Of a DNA stretch of 64,000 nt, positions 1-11,332 are shown one piece after another. The position numbers and the translations under genes are program-made. The stretch is from NCBI GenBank assembly GCA_029747015.1, contig JAKOGI010003069.1, positions 1 to 64,000 on the forward strand, in the 5' to 3' direction. The stretch's first letter is position 1, and each line of letters opens with the position of its first letter. The stretch is from Carnegiea gigantea (taxonomy: Eukaryota > Streptophyta > Magnoliopsida > Caryophyllales > Cactaceae). The notes under the pieces were generated by a model. It was not told where the DNA came from, searched no databases, and worked only from the letters and a program-made list of their open reading frames with translations.

Positions 1-1
1 T

Positions 2-407
2 GAACAACTCTTGATTCAAGAAGTACGCCCTACCCAACTCCAAGCACCCTAGTTGGAGGCATGTGGGGTTATTGAAGAAGTTGAGCAACTCTTGACCCAA
101 GAAGAATTCACCTTAACCCCCATTCAACCTTCCCAACCCTTCAAACCACAAAAGGCCCGACAAGCCTTAACCCTCATTCATCCTTCCCAAACCCTTGCCC
201 CCAAAAAAGATTTCCCACTTCCGCCTCTTCTCCTCACTAGATATGACCCGTTTTATCATCCTCCCCTCACCCTCTTCTATATCTCTCTAGAGGTGATGCC
301 CTGTGACCTCCTTTCCCAAAAGCTCCCATATTGTAAGCGCGACCCCTTTCTTGAGAGGCTTGCCAACCCTTTGAGTTTGAGGACAAACTCAAAACAACCC
401 GGGAGTA
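2..407 (+). pseudogene. Element X internal ORF, C-terminal end, not a recognised gag or pol domain
   Basis: One frame is open from base 2 to the polypurine tract apart from a TAG at 50-52. It is rich in Gln, Pro and Leu. It contains two copies of an EQLL(I/T)QE motif 81 bases (27 residues) apart (2-23 and 83-104), so the unseen part may be a tandem-repeat protein. No protease, RT, RNase H or integrase motif is present, although this position normally encodes the integrase end. Only the last 15 or so residues (SLRTNSKQPG) resemble the integrase tails of G and L. I infer a non-autonomous derivative that kept the terminal sequence of a gypsy family and replaced its coding body. I do not recognise the protein. 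Confidence 0.5.
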
Positions 408-1557
408 TGATGCATATTTCCATATGCATCATTTTTATTCAACTCCAATTTCAAAGAAGAAAAGGGTCAAAGAAGATCATGCTTGGAAGTGTGCTTATTT
501 GGTCTTATTAAGTGAGTTCAAAGACTCACGACACTATGAAGAGGTCAAAAAGAGGTTAAGCTTTGCTAGAAATTTGGCGCTGAATTCATCCCTGCGGAAC
601 CCGATTTTTTGTGACCACTTTTGGACAAGCTCAAGTGGACCCACAACTTGAGGGCCCATATGCTTTTGAAGCTTAAGATTTCAGCTTTAAAATAAGCCCA
701 AGTTTGTTTAATTTGGACATCATTTGATTGGGCAAAATATCACTCAAAGATACGTTATGCTGATCCAGTCCAGTCTGAGATAGGTGCATTGTTTGGGCCA
801 TAACTTTTAAACCGCTTATCCAAATTGAGCAAATGAGCCCATTCTGGAAAATAGACTTCCAGGGCTTTCTAACAAGCCCAAGAACGCGTGATTTGGCCGA
901 GTATTCTGGAAGTTATGCTCTGTTGAAGTTGAGGCAGTTGCAAGGATTAATGCTGGGAATATGAAGAGTCTTAGGTTACATATATTTGTGTGGCTGATAT
1001 TGTGCACGTTTTAGATGCTTCTAGATTGATGTAATCAGCTGCAAAAATCCTAGAATATTCCTTGTAACCTCCCCCACCCCCTTTTATGATGTGTCTTTTC
1101 ATTTTTCTTAGACTTTTCATTAGCTAGTTTTAATTGTTAGGAGTTATTTGAGTCTTTTGATTGTCTTTTGCTGAGTCTATAAAGGGGAGGGGCATGTGAA
1201 GCTAATCATTCAGCATTGTAGAGATTTCCAAAGTAATACAAGCACCTTGAGAGTGATTCTCATTTGTGTCTCAAAAATTCCTAGTTCTATATCTTGAATT
1301 TGGCTAATTCAAGTGGTGTTCTAGTTCTCTATCTTTTCCAATTGGAGTGATTCCTTGGTAATACAAGAGAAATAGCCAAGATCAAGTCATTGAGTGGCTC
1401 CGTGAAGGATTATCTCAATTACAAGATCTTGTTCTATCCCTTTTTCTTGTGTGGTGAAGTTCTTCATCCATCTCATCCATCTTTCATTTCTCTTTCCAAT
1501 TTGGCTTATTTGAGTTGGAGTTTGATTTGGTTCACTTGCCCCCCCACTTCTACATCA
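408..1557 (+). repeat. 3' LTR of element X
   Basis: This LTR of 1150 bp starts TGATGCATATTTCC and ends TACATCA. From about 590 it aligns by eye with the reverse complement of the B LTRs (30000-30900) and with solo LTR H, but the first 180 bp are different. A U3 reading frame (424-651) keeps part of the LTR-encoded tail seen in B and H (EEVKK..., SSLR...) before a stop. Confidence 0.8.
1177..1184 (+). promoter_or_regulatory. Candidate TATA box in LTR of X
   Basis: CTATAAAG lies about 380 bp before the LTR end and is followed by a G-rich stretch. The same place in H has CTATAAAT and in B TTATAAAA. This is the expected U3/R promoter position; the transcription start is not shown. Confidence 0.5.
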
Positions 1558-1558
1558 C

Positions 1559-2848
1559 ATGGTTTGTTACCTAGGAGGGCTTGATCCTAGGATAGCCAAC
1601 GTGGTTGAATTGCAAGCTTACACCACCTTTGACGAAGTGTGTGTCATAGCACATAAGGTGGGGCAACAAAGAAAGTCTAGGATGAATGTTCGTGATTCTT
1701 TTAAGCCAAATTCAGTACCAAACCGTGGGCAACCCTTCAACAAGGGAAGTACCACACCTCAGCCTAAACCATCTACTCCTTTCCCAACCAATCCACAAAA
1801 GAACCAAGCTCCTCCAAGGCCACCACCGAATTCCCCATGTCCAAACCCATACCCCATAAACCAGAGAAGGTGTTGTAAGTGTCAAGGCTTAGGACATATT
1901 GCTTCTGATTGTCCTAGTCGCAAAGTGGTTACCTTAGCTGAGTGGGAAGCCATAGAGGGAGAATTTGCCGAGGAGAAAGAAGAGGAAAAGGAAGAAGATG
2001 CTGAGGAAGATCATGAGGATGATGAGGAGGAGTTTATGGAAAACGCAGATGAAGGTGAGATGCTAGTAATTCGAAGGGTATTGAGTAATCAACGAGTTGC
2101 TAAGGATGAACAACGTGAGAACATCTTTCACTCATGGTGTACAGTCCAAGGCAAGGTGTACTCGTTAATCATCAATGGAGGAAGTTGTGCCAACGTTGTT
2201 TCATTAAGCATGATTGAGAAACTGGACCTTCAGTCCACGGCAGACCCACACCCATACAATATTCAATGGCTAAATCAAGGCAAGGGATTACAAGTTAATT
2301 CTCGTTGTTTGATTTCATTCTCTCTTGGTAAGAACAACCAAGATGAACTTTGGTGTGATGTTATCCCCATGGATGCTTGCCATATTTTACTAGGAAGACC
2401 ATGGATGTATGATAGAAAGGTCATGCATAATGGTTACCTAAATACCTATTCTTTTGCCAAAGATGGCAAGAAGATTACCCAGAATCCTATGTCACCATCC
2501 GAACTCCACAAAATGAAACCACAAAAAAGCCAAAATCAATCTGACTTGCTTTTGACATATGTTGAACCACTTCTAAAGGCTTCTCAACATGAGTTCAAGG
2601 CCTTGAAAGAGTGGATATTGCAAGTACAAGATGATCCAGAAACACCACTTCCATCCCATCCCATAGCCAAGGTCATATTGAATCAGTTTAGTCACCTATT
2701 TCCAGATGAGATACCTTCGGGTTTACCCCAAAGCGTGACATTCAACATCATATTGACCTTATCCCAGGATCCATTCTACCTAATAAGCCAGCCTACAGGA
2801 CAAATCCCAAAGAAACTCAAGAAATTCAACGTCAAGTTGAAGAACTGA
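1559..2848 (+). pseudogene. Element A gag C-terminus and protease
   Basis: The frame opens in the capsid part of gag (YLGGLDPR, then VVELQAYTTFDEV). It has a proline-rich linker and a CCHC zinc knuckle (CCKCQGLGHIASDC, near 1873-1914) that would bind the element RNA. An acidic stretch of Glu and Asp follows, then the aspartic protease domain. The protease motif reads IINGGSC where C, D, F, B and K have IIDGGSC, so the catalytic Asp is Asn here (codon 2174-2176). The frame is lost near 2730 just before RT by a one-base change, and the last residues of this ORF are out of phase. The missing gag start is on the other side of X. Confidence 0.85.
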
Positions 2849-2859
2849 TATTTAAGGGG

Positions 2860-3375
2860 TTGGTACGAGAATCCTTAAGTCCGTGTGTTGTTCCTGCTCT
2901 TTTGGTCCCGAAGAAGGATGGTAGTATGAGGATGTGTGTTGACAGTAGGGCCATAAACAAAATTACTATCAAGTATAGGTACCCTATACCTAAGCTTGAA
3001 AATATGTTGGATGAGTTACATGGCTCTAAGGTGTTTAGTAAGATTGATTTGAGGAGTGGTTATTATCAGATTCGTATTAAGGAGGGCGATGAGTGGAAAA
3101 CTGCTTTCAAAACTAAGGGCGGATTATATGAGTGGTTAGTCATGCCTTTCGGTCTTTCCAATGCCCCTAGTACGTTTATGAGATTGATGAATCAAGTATT
3201 TCGGCCATACTTGGGCAAGTTTGTGTTTGTTTACTTTGATGATATTTTGGTGTTTAGCAAGAATGAGCAAGAGCATCAAGATCACTTAACTCAGGTGATG
3301 CTCATTCTTGAAAAGGAGAAATTGTTTGGAAACCTAAAGAGTGTACCTTCTTTACCCATGAAGTTACCTTCTTAG
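2860..3375 (+). pseudogene. Element A reverse transcriptase, palm and fingers
   Basis: This is the N-terminal two thirds of gypsy RT. Visible motifs are [12 protein letters not shown], the RYPIP block, [27 protein letters not shown] and the catalytic box [10 protein letters not shown] with both aspartates present. The frame follows the protease after a frameshift near 2730 and breaks again near 3340, where relatives continue KKC.FFT. RT would copy the element RNA into DNA in virus-like particles. This copy is dead because of the flanking frameshifts. Confidence 0.9.
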
Positions 3376-4370
3376 GTTATATTGTTTCTGAAAATGGTAT
3401 TAAGGCAGATGAAAGCAAGATTGAGGCTATTCGGACTTGGCCTGTTCCTAAGAGTATGCATGATGTTCGAACCTTTCACGGCTTGGCTTCTTTCTATAGG
3501 AGATTCATACGTAATTTCAGCACTATTTTAGCTCCTATGACTGAAGTTCTTAAGGGTTCCTCATTCACTTGGAATCCTAAAGCCCAAGCAGCCTTTGAAG
3601 AAGTGAAAGAGAGACTAACTCAAGCACCGGTATTAGCTTTACCATGCTTTGAGAAGGTCTTTGGAATTGAGTGCGATGCTTCTAGAGTTGGTATTAGTGG
3701 AATTCTTACCTAAGAAGGACGTGCTTTAGCCTTCTTCAGTGAGAAATTATGTGATACCAGAAGAAGATATTCAACCTACGACAAAGAGTTCTATGCCATC
3801 GTTCGATGCTTGGAACATTGGAATCATTATTTGGTTGCCAGTGAGTTTATTCTTCATTCTGATCACGAGGCTTTGAAGTATATTCAAGGCCAACATAAGT
3901 TAAACTCACGCCATGCTAAATGGGTTGAGTTCCTGAAGTCCTTTCACTTTACTATCAAGCATAAGTCCGGCAAGCTGAATCAAGGCGCCGATGCCCTTTC
4001 TCGGCGTTATCTATTGTTGTTCCAGTTAGATGCTTGTATCCTTGGATTTGAGCATCTAAAGGCTTTATACCAGGGTGATGAAGATTTTGGGGTGTTATAC
4101 TCTGAGTGTGCTAAACATCCCAAAGGGGATTTCTTAATTCAAGAAGAGTTTCTCTTTAAAGGTGCTCAGTTATGTGTCCCCAAATGCAGCACTCGTGAGT
4201 TGTTGGTTCGAGAAGTCCATGCTGGTTCTTTAGCTGGTCATTTTGGCGAAGATAAGACCCTAACCATGCTTAGGGAACATTATTATTGGCCAGGCATGGA
4301 GAAAGATGTTCAAGACATCATTAGAAGGTGCAGTACATGTCAGATCGCGAAGAGTCATTCGCTCCCCTAG
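3376..4370 (+). pseudogene. Element A RT thumb, RNase H and integrase zinc finger
   Basis: A single frame covers the RT connection ([18 protein letters not shown]), RNase H (ECDAS, then the [11 protein letters not shown] block and SDHEAL) and the integrase HHCC zinc-binding region (H...H near GHFGEDKT, then RRCSTCQ). It is interrupted by TAA at 3711-3713, where relatives read LTQE (CAA), and ended by TAG at 4368-4370, where B reads LPQGLY (CAG). Both are C-to-T changes. The domain order and spacing are normal for Ty3/gypsy. Confidence 0.85.
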
Positions 4371-5467
4371 GGGTTGTACACGCCACTTCCTATTCCTACG
4401 TTGCCATAGGTAGACGTGAGTATGGATTTCATACTTGGTTTACCAAAGACACAAAGGAATAAAGATTCTATCTTTGTGGTTGTGAATCGATTTTCGAAGA
4501 TGGCTCATTTTATTCCCTACAACAAGACTAATGATGCCACTCATGTTGCTGAACTCTATTTCAAGGAGGTTATGAGACTACATGGAATTCCTCGTTCCAT
4601 TGTCTCGGATCGAGATACCAAATTTTTAAGTCACTTTTGGATTCCTCTGTGGAAAAAACTGGGTACTAAACTCAAGTACAGTACCACTTGCCATCCCCAG
4701 ACAGATGGGCAAACGGAGGTGGCTAATCGAACTCTTGGTACCTTATTAAGAGTTTTGATTAAGCACCAAGCTAAAACATGGGATCTGTTACTTCCACACG
4801 CTGAGTTTGCATACAACAAGACTCCAAGCAAGGCTACTGGTCTATCACCCTTTAAGGTGGTCTATGGGACTGACCCCCTAAGTCCACTTGATCTTATTCC
4901 TCGACCGTTAGTCAAAAACCAAGTGCGGATGCCGCAGCTAGAGTGGAAGAAATCCAGAAGTTGCATGAGTTAGTAAAGGCTAAGATCGAGAAAACTACAC
5001 TCTCATACACGGCCCAAGCTAACAAGCATAAAAGAGAGAAGCTTTTTAAGCCAGGTGATTTGGTCTGGATACATCTACGTAAAGAACGTTTTTCTTCCAA
5101 AAGGAAAACTAAACTGATGCCACGAGCAGATGGTCCATTCGAGATTTTGGAGAAGATTAATGACAATGCTTATAAGGTGGAGTTACCAGGGGATTATGGA
5201 GTATCAGCTACATTTAATGTTGCTGATTTAAGCCCTTATGAAGCAGATAACTACCTTTCTGATTTGAGGATCAAATCTTCCCAACAAGGGGAGAATGATG
5301 GAGGTCCATCCTCAAGGTCTAATAATATTTCAATGATCCAGAACAATCAAGAAATCAAGTCCAAAGTCACGGCCATAAGTCACTTGATGGAGAAAACACA
5401 AGGTGATGCACCCGGGTTCTCATCCAGATTTTCACCCGGTTTTTGTTATCTGATTACACAGGTTTAA
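4371..5467 (+). pseudogene. Element A integrase core and C-terminal GPF module
   Basis: The core has [20 protein letters not shown] and [11 protein letters not shown], giving the D, D(35), E triad. A TAG at 4407-4409 replaces the TGG of PWEDVSMDF in C. A frameshift near 4930 moves the last part into another frame (4943-5467). That part contains the LVWIHLRKERF block, the GPFEILEKINDNAYKVELPG module and the tail LSDLRIKSSQQGENDGG. The frame crosses the purine tract and continues 172 bases into the 3' LTR. The GPF module normally helps target-site choice. No classical chromodomain is visible. Confidence 0.85.
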
Positions 5468-6387
5468 AGCGCATTTTGGTGCTCGTTTTTTGGGAGATTT
5501 TCAAGCTCAAGATCTTAGCTTTTAAGTCCAATGGGTTTAATATTAATTGGAGTTCAATTGGTTGCTTAAAACAGTTCATCTTTTGACTTTGCGCGGATTG
5601 CACCACAAGCTGCATGGTTTTGGAATTCTGGTTTGTTCAGGGGGCAAATGAAGTCCAAATGCTACGATTCAAGTTGGAGGGTAAACTAGACATCTTGAGG
5701 TTTCCATCCATGTAAGAAACGTAGCAATTAGTTAGCATTTGATGTGTCAAGCATGCATGACAATTTGAATCAGAAACCGACTGATTGACACCTGGTTACT
5801 TAGCCTAGTGGTTTTCCTCCTTCAAGGGGTTTGCTTAAGGTGAGTGCCTGCCTACTTGATCATTTTGTGCTGCTTGGTAAGCTGCCACCCAGCTACCCAT
5901 GAGAGAGACACGTGGAGCAAGGGAAAAGCCTCCATTTTGCAAGCTCACGCACGGCCACTCAAGCATGACATGGCAACCATGCACTCTTCGGCTCTTTTAA
6001 GGTGGCCAGCCATGTATCCTTACCTTCCTAGCTGGGAAATTGAGTCATTAGCATTCCTTCATGCATAGGAAAGAGCTTAGGAAGATAAAATAGTGCTTTG
6101 TAACTTAAACATTCAGCTTGTGTTTGTTTTAGGCTAAACCGTGTACTAAGTAGTCTTAGGTATGCTAAATGACTTTCCTACTCTAGAAGGAAAGCCCTCT
6201 TATGTATTTTCAAGGCCATATAAAAGCCTTGTGTGTTCATTTAAGAGTTAGAGTTGATTATTCAGTTGAGAGCAAAGACTTTGTGTCTGGTGATTTCTTC
6301 AAACACTTAACTTGCTTATCCTTAATTGTGGCCGATTAAGGTGGTGACCAAGTGAGTCTTAATCTTTGGTTAAGTGGTGTATCTTAT
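5296..6387 (+). repeat. 3' LTR of element A, left part
   Basis: The LTR starts TGATGGAGGTCCATCC right after AAGGGGAGAA, a polypurine tract. The first 16 bases match the start of the C LTR, but the rest differs. It continues after F at 13331. This stretch has no gene. A distinctive segment near 6100-6340 resembles the E LTR (GGCCGATTAAGGTGGTGACCA). Confidence 0.75.
6217..6226 (+). promoter_or_regulatory. Candidate TATA box in LTR of A
   Basis: CATATAAAAG stands between CAAGGC and CCTTGTGTG, upstream of the leader-like sequence at the LTR end. It is the only strong TATA match in this LTR. Confidence 0.45.
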
Positions 6388-7508
6388 TGATGGGGACCAT
6401 CGTGCCCAAGCTTCACCCACACATTTAGCAAACCCTCACACCCATTCAACCCCCAAGGAGGCCAAAGAAGTTCATGCCTTGGTCAGAAAACTCATAAACA
6501 CAGCAGAAGATGCACTGCCCAATTCGTCCAGTTTATGGCCCGGTTTTGTGTCGCTGTTAGAGCAAAATATGGAGGGGGAAATTTCCTGCACGCACCACCC
6601 TCTTAAAGCTTAAGATCTTAGCTTTCCAACAAGACCTTTTGCAAGGCATTTGGAGTCCATTTGGTCAGTCAACCAAGCCCAAAACTGAAGACAGTGCACT
6701 GCAGGGCGCCAATCAGCACAGTCCGAATTAAGGGAATGTTTGGCCCACCAACTCAACTCCATTGTTTCTGAAATTTTGCAGCATGAAAGGGGACATAAAT
6801 ATTTATCAAGTCAAGGGTTCAAATCCCATCCAAAGCACCCTTTTGTGTAGGTTTTATCCAGCCAAAAGGACAAGCAAAACATCCCTTTGCCCGGTCTGTT
6901 GCTAGCCGGTAACAAGGGCTGTTTTTCTTGGACTTTTTGCTTGTCAACTTGCATCCCCACTTGCTGAAGGACTCATCTTGCTGCAACCTAGGACTTTGTA
7001 AGCTTGACACCTCATTTGGGAGGCATAATAACCCCTAATGAGGCAGATTAAGCTAGGTAGTGAGATGTCTAGCTAGTAGTGGCTGATTAGGTGTGTTTCT
7101 CTTCCCCACATGTACTTAGCTTTGTATTTGCTGCCTAGGAAGAGAGGGAGCTTGGCCATTGCTTGTTAAAACGCAGCTTGGTTCCTTCATTTTGCAACCA
7201 ACTTGAATGTATAAGCTTGTGAGTTCTCAAAGAAACTCTCCCCTCAAAATTCCTAGTCTATATCTTAAGTGTGGCAAGTTAAGTGGTGTCTAGGTCCCTT
7301 TATCTCAATTAGGTGGTGATTCCTAATTGATCTAAGGGGATTGCCCAAGTATCCAACAAGAGTGGCTCCTCTTGGATTATCTCTTGAAGGTGCTTGCTCC
7401 ATCAACTCTCCTCTTATCTTCTACACTCTCTCCCTTTCCTCCCTTAGTTTCCTTAGCAAGAACAAGGGTGGAGTAAGCTTGGGTTGTGTTCTTTGCAAGC
7501 ATACGTCA
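6388..7508 (+). repeat. 5' LTR of element F
   Basis: 1121 bp, from TGATGGGGACC to CATACGTCA. The first 230 bases hold an open frame ending CTHHPLKA that copies the integrase tail encoded in the 3' LTR. A TTAAAACGCAGC stretch (about 7167) may serve as the TATA region, since F and G both have TTAAAAGGCAGC there. Confidence 0.85.
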
Positions 7509-7511
7509 ACT

Positions 7512-7524
7512 TGGTATCAGAGCC
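7512..7524 (+). other. Primer-binding site of F (initiator tRNA-Met)
   Basis: TGGTATCAGAGCC starts three bases after the LTR end. It is complementary to the 3' end of plant initiator tRNA-Met and would prime minus-strand DNA. Confidence 0.9.
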
Positions 7525-7867
7525 TAGGCTACCCTCCTGAGTATTGCTTCCAACCTCAAACACATCCCAAACACAAAACCCACAAAAACATCCCAAACAC
7601 TCCCCTCACGGATTTTCAGCCGTGCACAACCAGAAACACAGCACGGGTGCCCCGTGCCCCCATAGCACGACCGTGCCACACAATTCCTGCAACCTTCATT
7701 TTCCAGCAACCCAGCATGGTCACCCCGTGCCAACCCACACGACCGTGCCACATACCCTGTCCCAGAATTCACCCTCAGCCCGTGAGCACGCCCCCCCCGT
7801 GCCACTGCACACGGCCGTGCCTCCCTCTTCCCGTCCCAAAACACTAAGCTTCCACCACAAAGCTATC
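7525..7867 (+). repeat. Leader of F with three GC-rich palindromic units
   Basis: Between the primer-binding site and the gag ATG there are three imperfect units (about 7641-7677, 7713-7749, 7783-7820). Each combines GCACGG...CCCCGTGCC with GCACGACCGTGCC or CACGGCCGTGCC. The leader is open in the gag frame from 7544, and the units read HGHPVPTHTTVP-like peptides. The same arrangement occurs in C, in B and in the fragment at 13663-13707. Confidence 0.75.
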
Positions 7868-9755
7868 ATGTCCGCTAGCCTCACCCCTTCCCAAGTGGCT
7901 GAACAAGCTCATAGGGAGAAAGCCGAACTTGAGGCTCGAGTTAAGTACCTTCAACGGCAACTTGGCCAACTTATGGAAGAAAAGAGGCGACACCAATGGG
8001 GCTCTAGAAGTTCAAGCAAGCATGGGGACTCGGACGACTCCGAGCGAAGCAACCCCTTTGGAGATTCAAGCGAAGAAGAGCAAGGTAGACGTTCCCGCCG
8101 ACATCAAAGGCAACATGAACGAGGTTATGGAGATTTCAAAGTTGATATCCCGGAGTTTGAAGGACAACTTGATCCGGATGTCTTCCTCGATTGGTTGCAA
8201 ACGGTGGAGCGAGTCTTTGAGTACAAAGACATCCCGAAAGGCAAAAAGGTAAAGCTAGTGGCCTTGAAACTTCGCAAGTATGCATCTATTTGGTGGTCCA
8301 ATGTTGTGTCTAAGAGAGTAAGAAAGGGGAAAAGTAAGATTAAGACTTGGGAGAAGATGAAGTCCAAACTAAAGGCCAAATTCTTACCCCACATTACCTC
8401 CAAGACAATTTCCTTAAACTCCACCACCTCAAACAAGGTTTCAAAAGTGTAGAAGAGTACACTAGGGACTTTGAACAACTCCTCTTGAAATGTGATTTGA
8501 AGGAGGATGACTCCCAAACCTTGATTCGATACTTGAGTGGTCTTGATGAGCAAATTGCCCATGTTGTTGAGTTGCATCCCTACACCTCTCTTGATGAGCT
8601 AAGTGCTCTAGCCTACAAAGTTGAAATGCAAAAGAAACTCAAAGGCAAGAGTCCCATCCCCAAGCCTACCCCACGGCCTTATGGCTTCCAAAAGCCTCCA
8701 TACACTCCTCAAAAATCCTTCCCATCCCCGAACCCGAAACCCCCACAAAACACCACTCCACAAACTCCCTCCAAACAACCGCCCCCAAAGCCATCTAGCA
8801 AAGTCTGGTGTTTTCGTTGCCAAGGCCTTGGACACTATGCTTCCGAGTGTCCCAACAAAAGAATGGTCTCTCTAGCTGAATATCAAGCTTCCCTAGAGGA
8901 GCTAGAAGAGGAGGCAGAGAAGGAGGAAGATGAGAAAGGGGTGTACTTGAATGAAGTCATAGAGGAGGTTGAAGAGGGCCCGGATGAAGGAGAGCTCTTA
9001 GTAATTCGAAGAGCTTTGAGTGGGCTTGCTTCACATGAAGAAATGGAACAACGGGAGAGTATTTTCCACACTCGATGCACCGTAAGTGGAAAAGTGTGTT
9101 CACTCATCATTGACGGTGGGAGTTGCGCTAATGTGGCTTCCAAGAGCATGGTGGACAAGCTCAAGCTCCCGGTCACACCTCATCCAAGTCCTTACACCAT
9201 CCAATGGCTCAACCAAGGTAAGGGTTTGCATATCACCACTCGGTGTTTACTTTCCTTTTCCATTGGAAGAACCTACAAAGATGAAATTTGGTGTGATATT
9301 GTGCCCATGGATGCTTGTCATGTCCTCTTGGGCCGGCCATGGTTATTTGATAGGAGAGTCATGCATGATGGCCGCTTGAACACCTATACTTTCACCAAAG
9401 ACCACAAGAAAATCACCCTCACTCCCCTTAAGCCTAGCCCACAAAAGAACCCTCAAGACGCTCCCAAGTTGGATGTCTTTCTCACCACCTTACTCCACTC
9501 TCAACTCCATGAATTTGAAGACTTCAAAGAGTGGATCCTCTTAGGCCAAGAACCGGCCAAGGTAAAGGAGTTTTCCCACCCTTTACTCACACCCCTCATG
9601 AAAACCTTTTCCCATGTCTTCCCACATGAAATACCCCCTGGCCTACCCCCTAAAAGGTTGATCCAACACAAGATTGCTCTTATTCCCAGCGCCACACTCC
9701 CAAACAAGCCGGCATACCGCATGAACCCTCAAGAAACTCAAGAGGTTCAAAGACA
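7868..9755 (+). pseudogene. Element F gag and protease
   Basis: I chose the ATG at 7868 because B and C have a similar N-terminus: a short Ser/Thr start followed by a coiled-coil (VKYLQRQLGQLMEEKRR). Gag continues with a Ser/Arg/Glu-rich segment and the capsid block (DIPEFEGQLDPDVFLDWL, LRKYASIWW). One base is missing in a C run near 8387, so gag continues in the next frame. That frame carries the zinc knuckle CFRCQGLGHYASEC (near 8815), an acidic stretch, and a protease with IIDGGSC and its Asp intact. A one-base insertion at about 9755 shifts the frame again just before RT. Confidence 0.88.
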
Positions 9756-9757
9756 AG

Positions 9758-11332
9758 GTGGATGACCTCCTATCCAAGGGGTTAATCCGTGAGAGTTTGA
9801 GCCCGTGTGCCGTCCCGGCCTTGCTTGTGCCCAAGAAAGATGGGAGTATGAGAATGTGTGTTGATAGTAGAGCTATCAACAAGATCACCATCAAGTACCG
9901 GTACCCCATTCCAAGGTTGGAAGACTTGCTTGATGAGCTTCATGGAGCCACTATCTTCTCCAAAATCGACCTTAGAAGTGGCTATTATCAAATTCGCATC
10001 TTTGAAGGGGATGAATGGAAGACGGCTTTCAAGACCAAAGGGGGCCTCTATGAGTGGTTAGTTATGCCATTTGGCTTGACTAATGCACCAAGCACCTTCA
10101 TGAGACTTATGAATGAGGTGCTTAGGGCGGTCATTGGCAAATTTGTTGTTGTCTATTTCGATGACATTCTTGTGTATAGCCGGGATGAACAAGAGCATGC
10201 AAGCCACCTCCATCAAGTCTTGAGCATTTTGGCCGAAGAGAAGCTCTATGGTAATCTTGAGAAATGCCACTTCTTCACACCCCAAGTTATCTTCTTGGGT
10301 TATGTGGTTTCGGCTCAAGGCATCCATGTAGATGAAGACAAGGTCAAGGCCATCCATGAGTGGCCTACTCCCACCTCCATACAATAAGTCCGGAGCTTCC
10401 ATGGTTTGGCTTCCTTCTATAGGAGGTTTGTCAAAGATTTTAGCTCCATCATGGCACCCATGACCAAGGTCCTCAAGGCCAAGCACTTTGTGTGGAGTAA
10501 TCAAGCCCAACGAGCTTTTGAAGAGATTAAGGAGAAGCTTACTAGTGCACCCATTCTTGCACTACCTAGCTTTTCCAAAGTCTTTGAGGTAGAGTGTGAC
10601 GCTTCCGGAGTTGGCATAGGGGCCGTGTTGTCACAAGAGAAGAGGCCCATTGCATATTTTAGTGAAAAGTTGAATGATGCCAAGAGGAAGTACTCTACAT
10701 ATGACAAGGAGTTCTATGCCATTGTGAGGGCACTAGAACATTGGCAGCATTACTTGGTTGGAGGAGAGTTCATTCTCCACACGGATCACCAAGCTTTGAA
10801 GTTCATCCAAGGACAACATAAGCTCAACCCACGACATGCCAAGTGGGTAGAGTTTATGCAATCCTTCCATTTTGTGATCCACCATAAATCCGGCCAAATG
10901 AACAAGGGGGCCGATGCACTTTCAAGAAGGTATCTCTTGCTCTCTACCCTTGAATCCAAGGTACTTGGGTTTGAGGTTGTCAAGGGGATGTACACCAACG
11001 ATGAAGACTTCAAGGAGGTCTATGCAAAGTGTGCAACCCATCCCCACGGCCTCTTCCATCTCCTAAAGGGGTTCCTCTTCAAGGGGTCACGACTTTGTAT
11101 ACCCAAGTGCGGGTTTAGAGAGTTGCTAATCCAAGAGTTGCATGGTGGTGCTCTAGCCGGCCACTTTGGGGTAGAGAAGACGTGCTCAATGCTCAAGGAG
11201 CACTACTATTGGCCAAAAATGGCTAGAGATGTGGAGCATTTCATCAAAAGATGCTCAACTTGTCACATGGCCAAAAGCCATGTCCTTCCCCACGGCCTCT
11301 ACTCCCCTTTGCCCGTACCACTAGCCCCATAG
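9758..11332 (+). pseudogene. Element F reverse transcriptase and RNase H
   Basis: RT shows [36 protein letters not shown] and [10 protein letters not shown]. RNase H shows [13 protein letters not shown], the [12 protein letters not shown] block, TDHQAL and [11 protein letters not shown]. The integrase zinc finger (GHFGVEKT, KRCSTC) closes the ORF. TAA at 10385-10387 lies in the RT connection, and TAG at 11330-11332 replaces the TGG of APWEDISLDF. Apart from these two stops the frame is continuous. Confidence 0.9.

Larger units (their letters stand above)
1..1557 (+). mobile_element. Element X: 3' end of an LTR retrotransposon inserted in element A gag
   Basis: The sequence shows a 3' internal end (1-407), a purine-rich tract just before 408, and an LTR (408-1557) with TGATG...CATCA ends. 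The LTR is clearly related to the LTRs of B and H from about 590 onward. Immediately after 1557 the sequence becomes the middle of a gypsy gag, in phase with related gags at the position where they read (T)(M/I)VRYLGG. X is therefore best read as an insertion into the gag of A, with its 5' half lying left of the window. CATGG (1558-1562) would be the right TSD copy; the left copy cannot be seen. Confidence 0.75.

Noticed and set aside
7512..7524. tRNA-like matches at TGGTATCAGAGCC sites
   Set aside because: These are only the primer-binding sites complementary to tRNA-Met ends. No cloverleaf surrounds them, so they are not tRNA genes.
7641..7820. Palindromic repeats considered as a CRISPR array
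   Set aside because: Only two or three units per element, inexact repeats and spacers, open in the gag frame, in a plant genome. They are leader repeats of retrotransposons.
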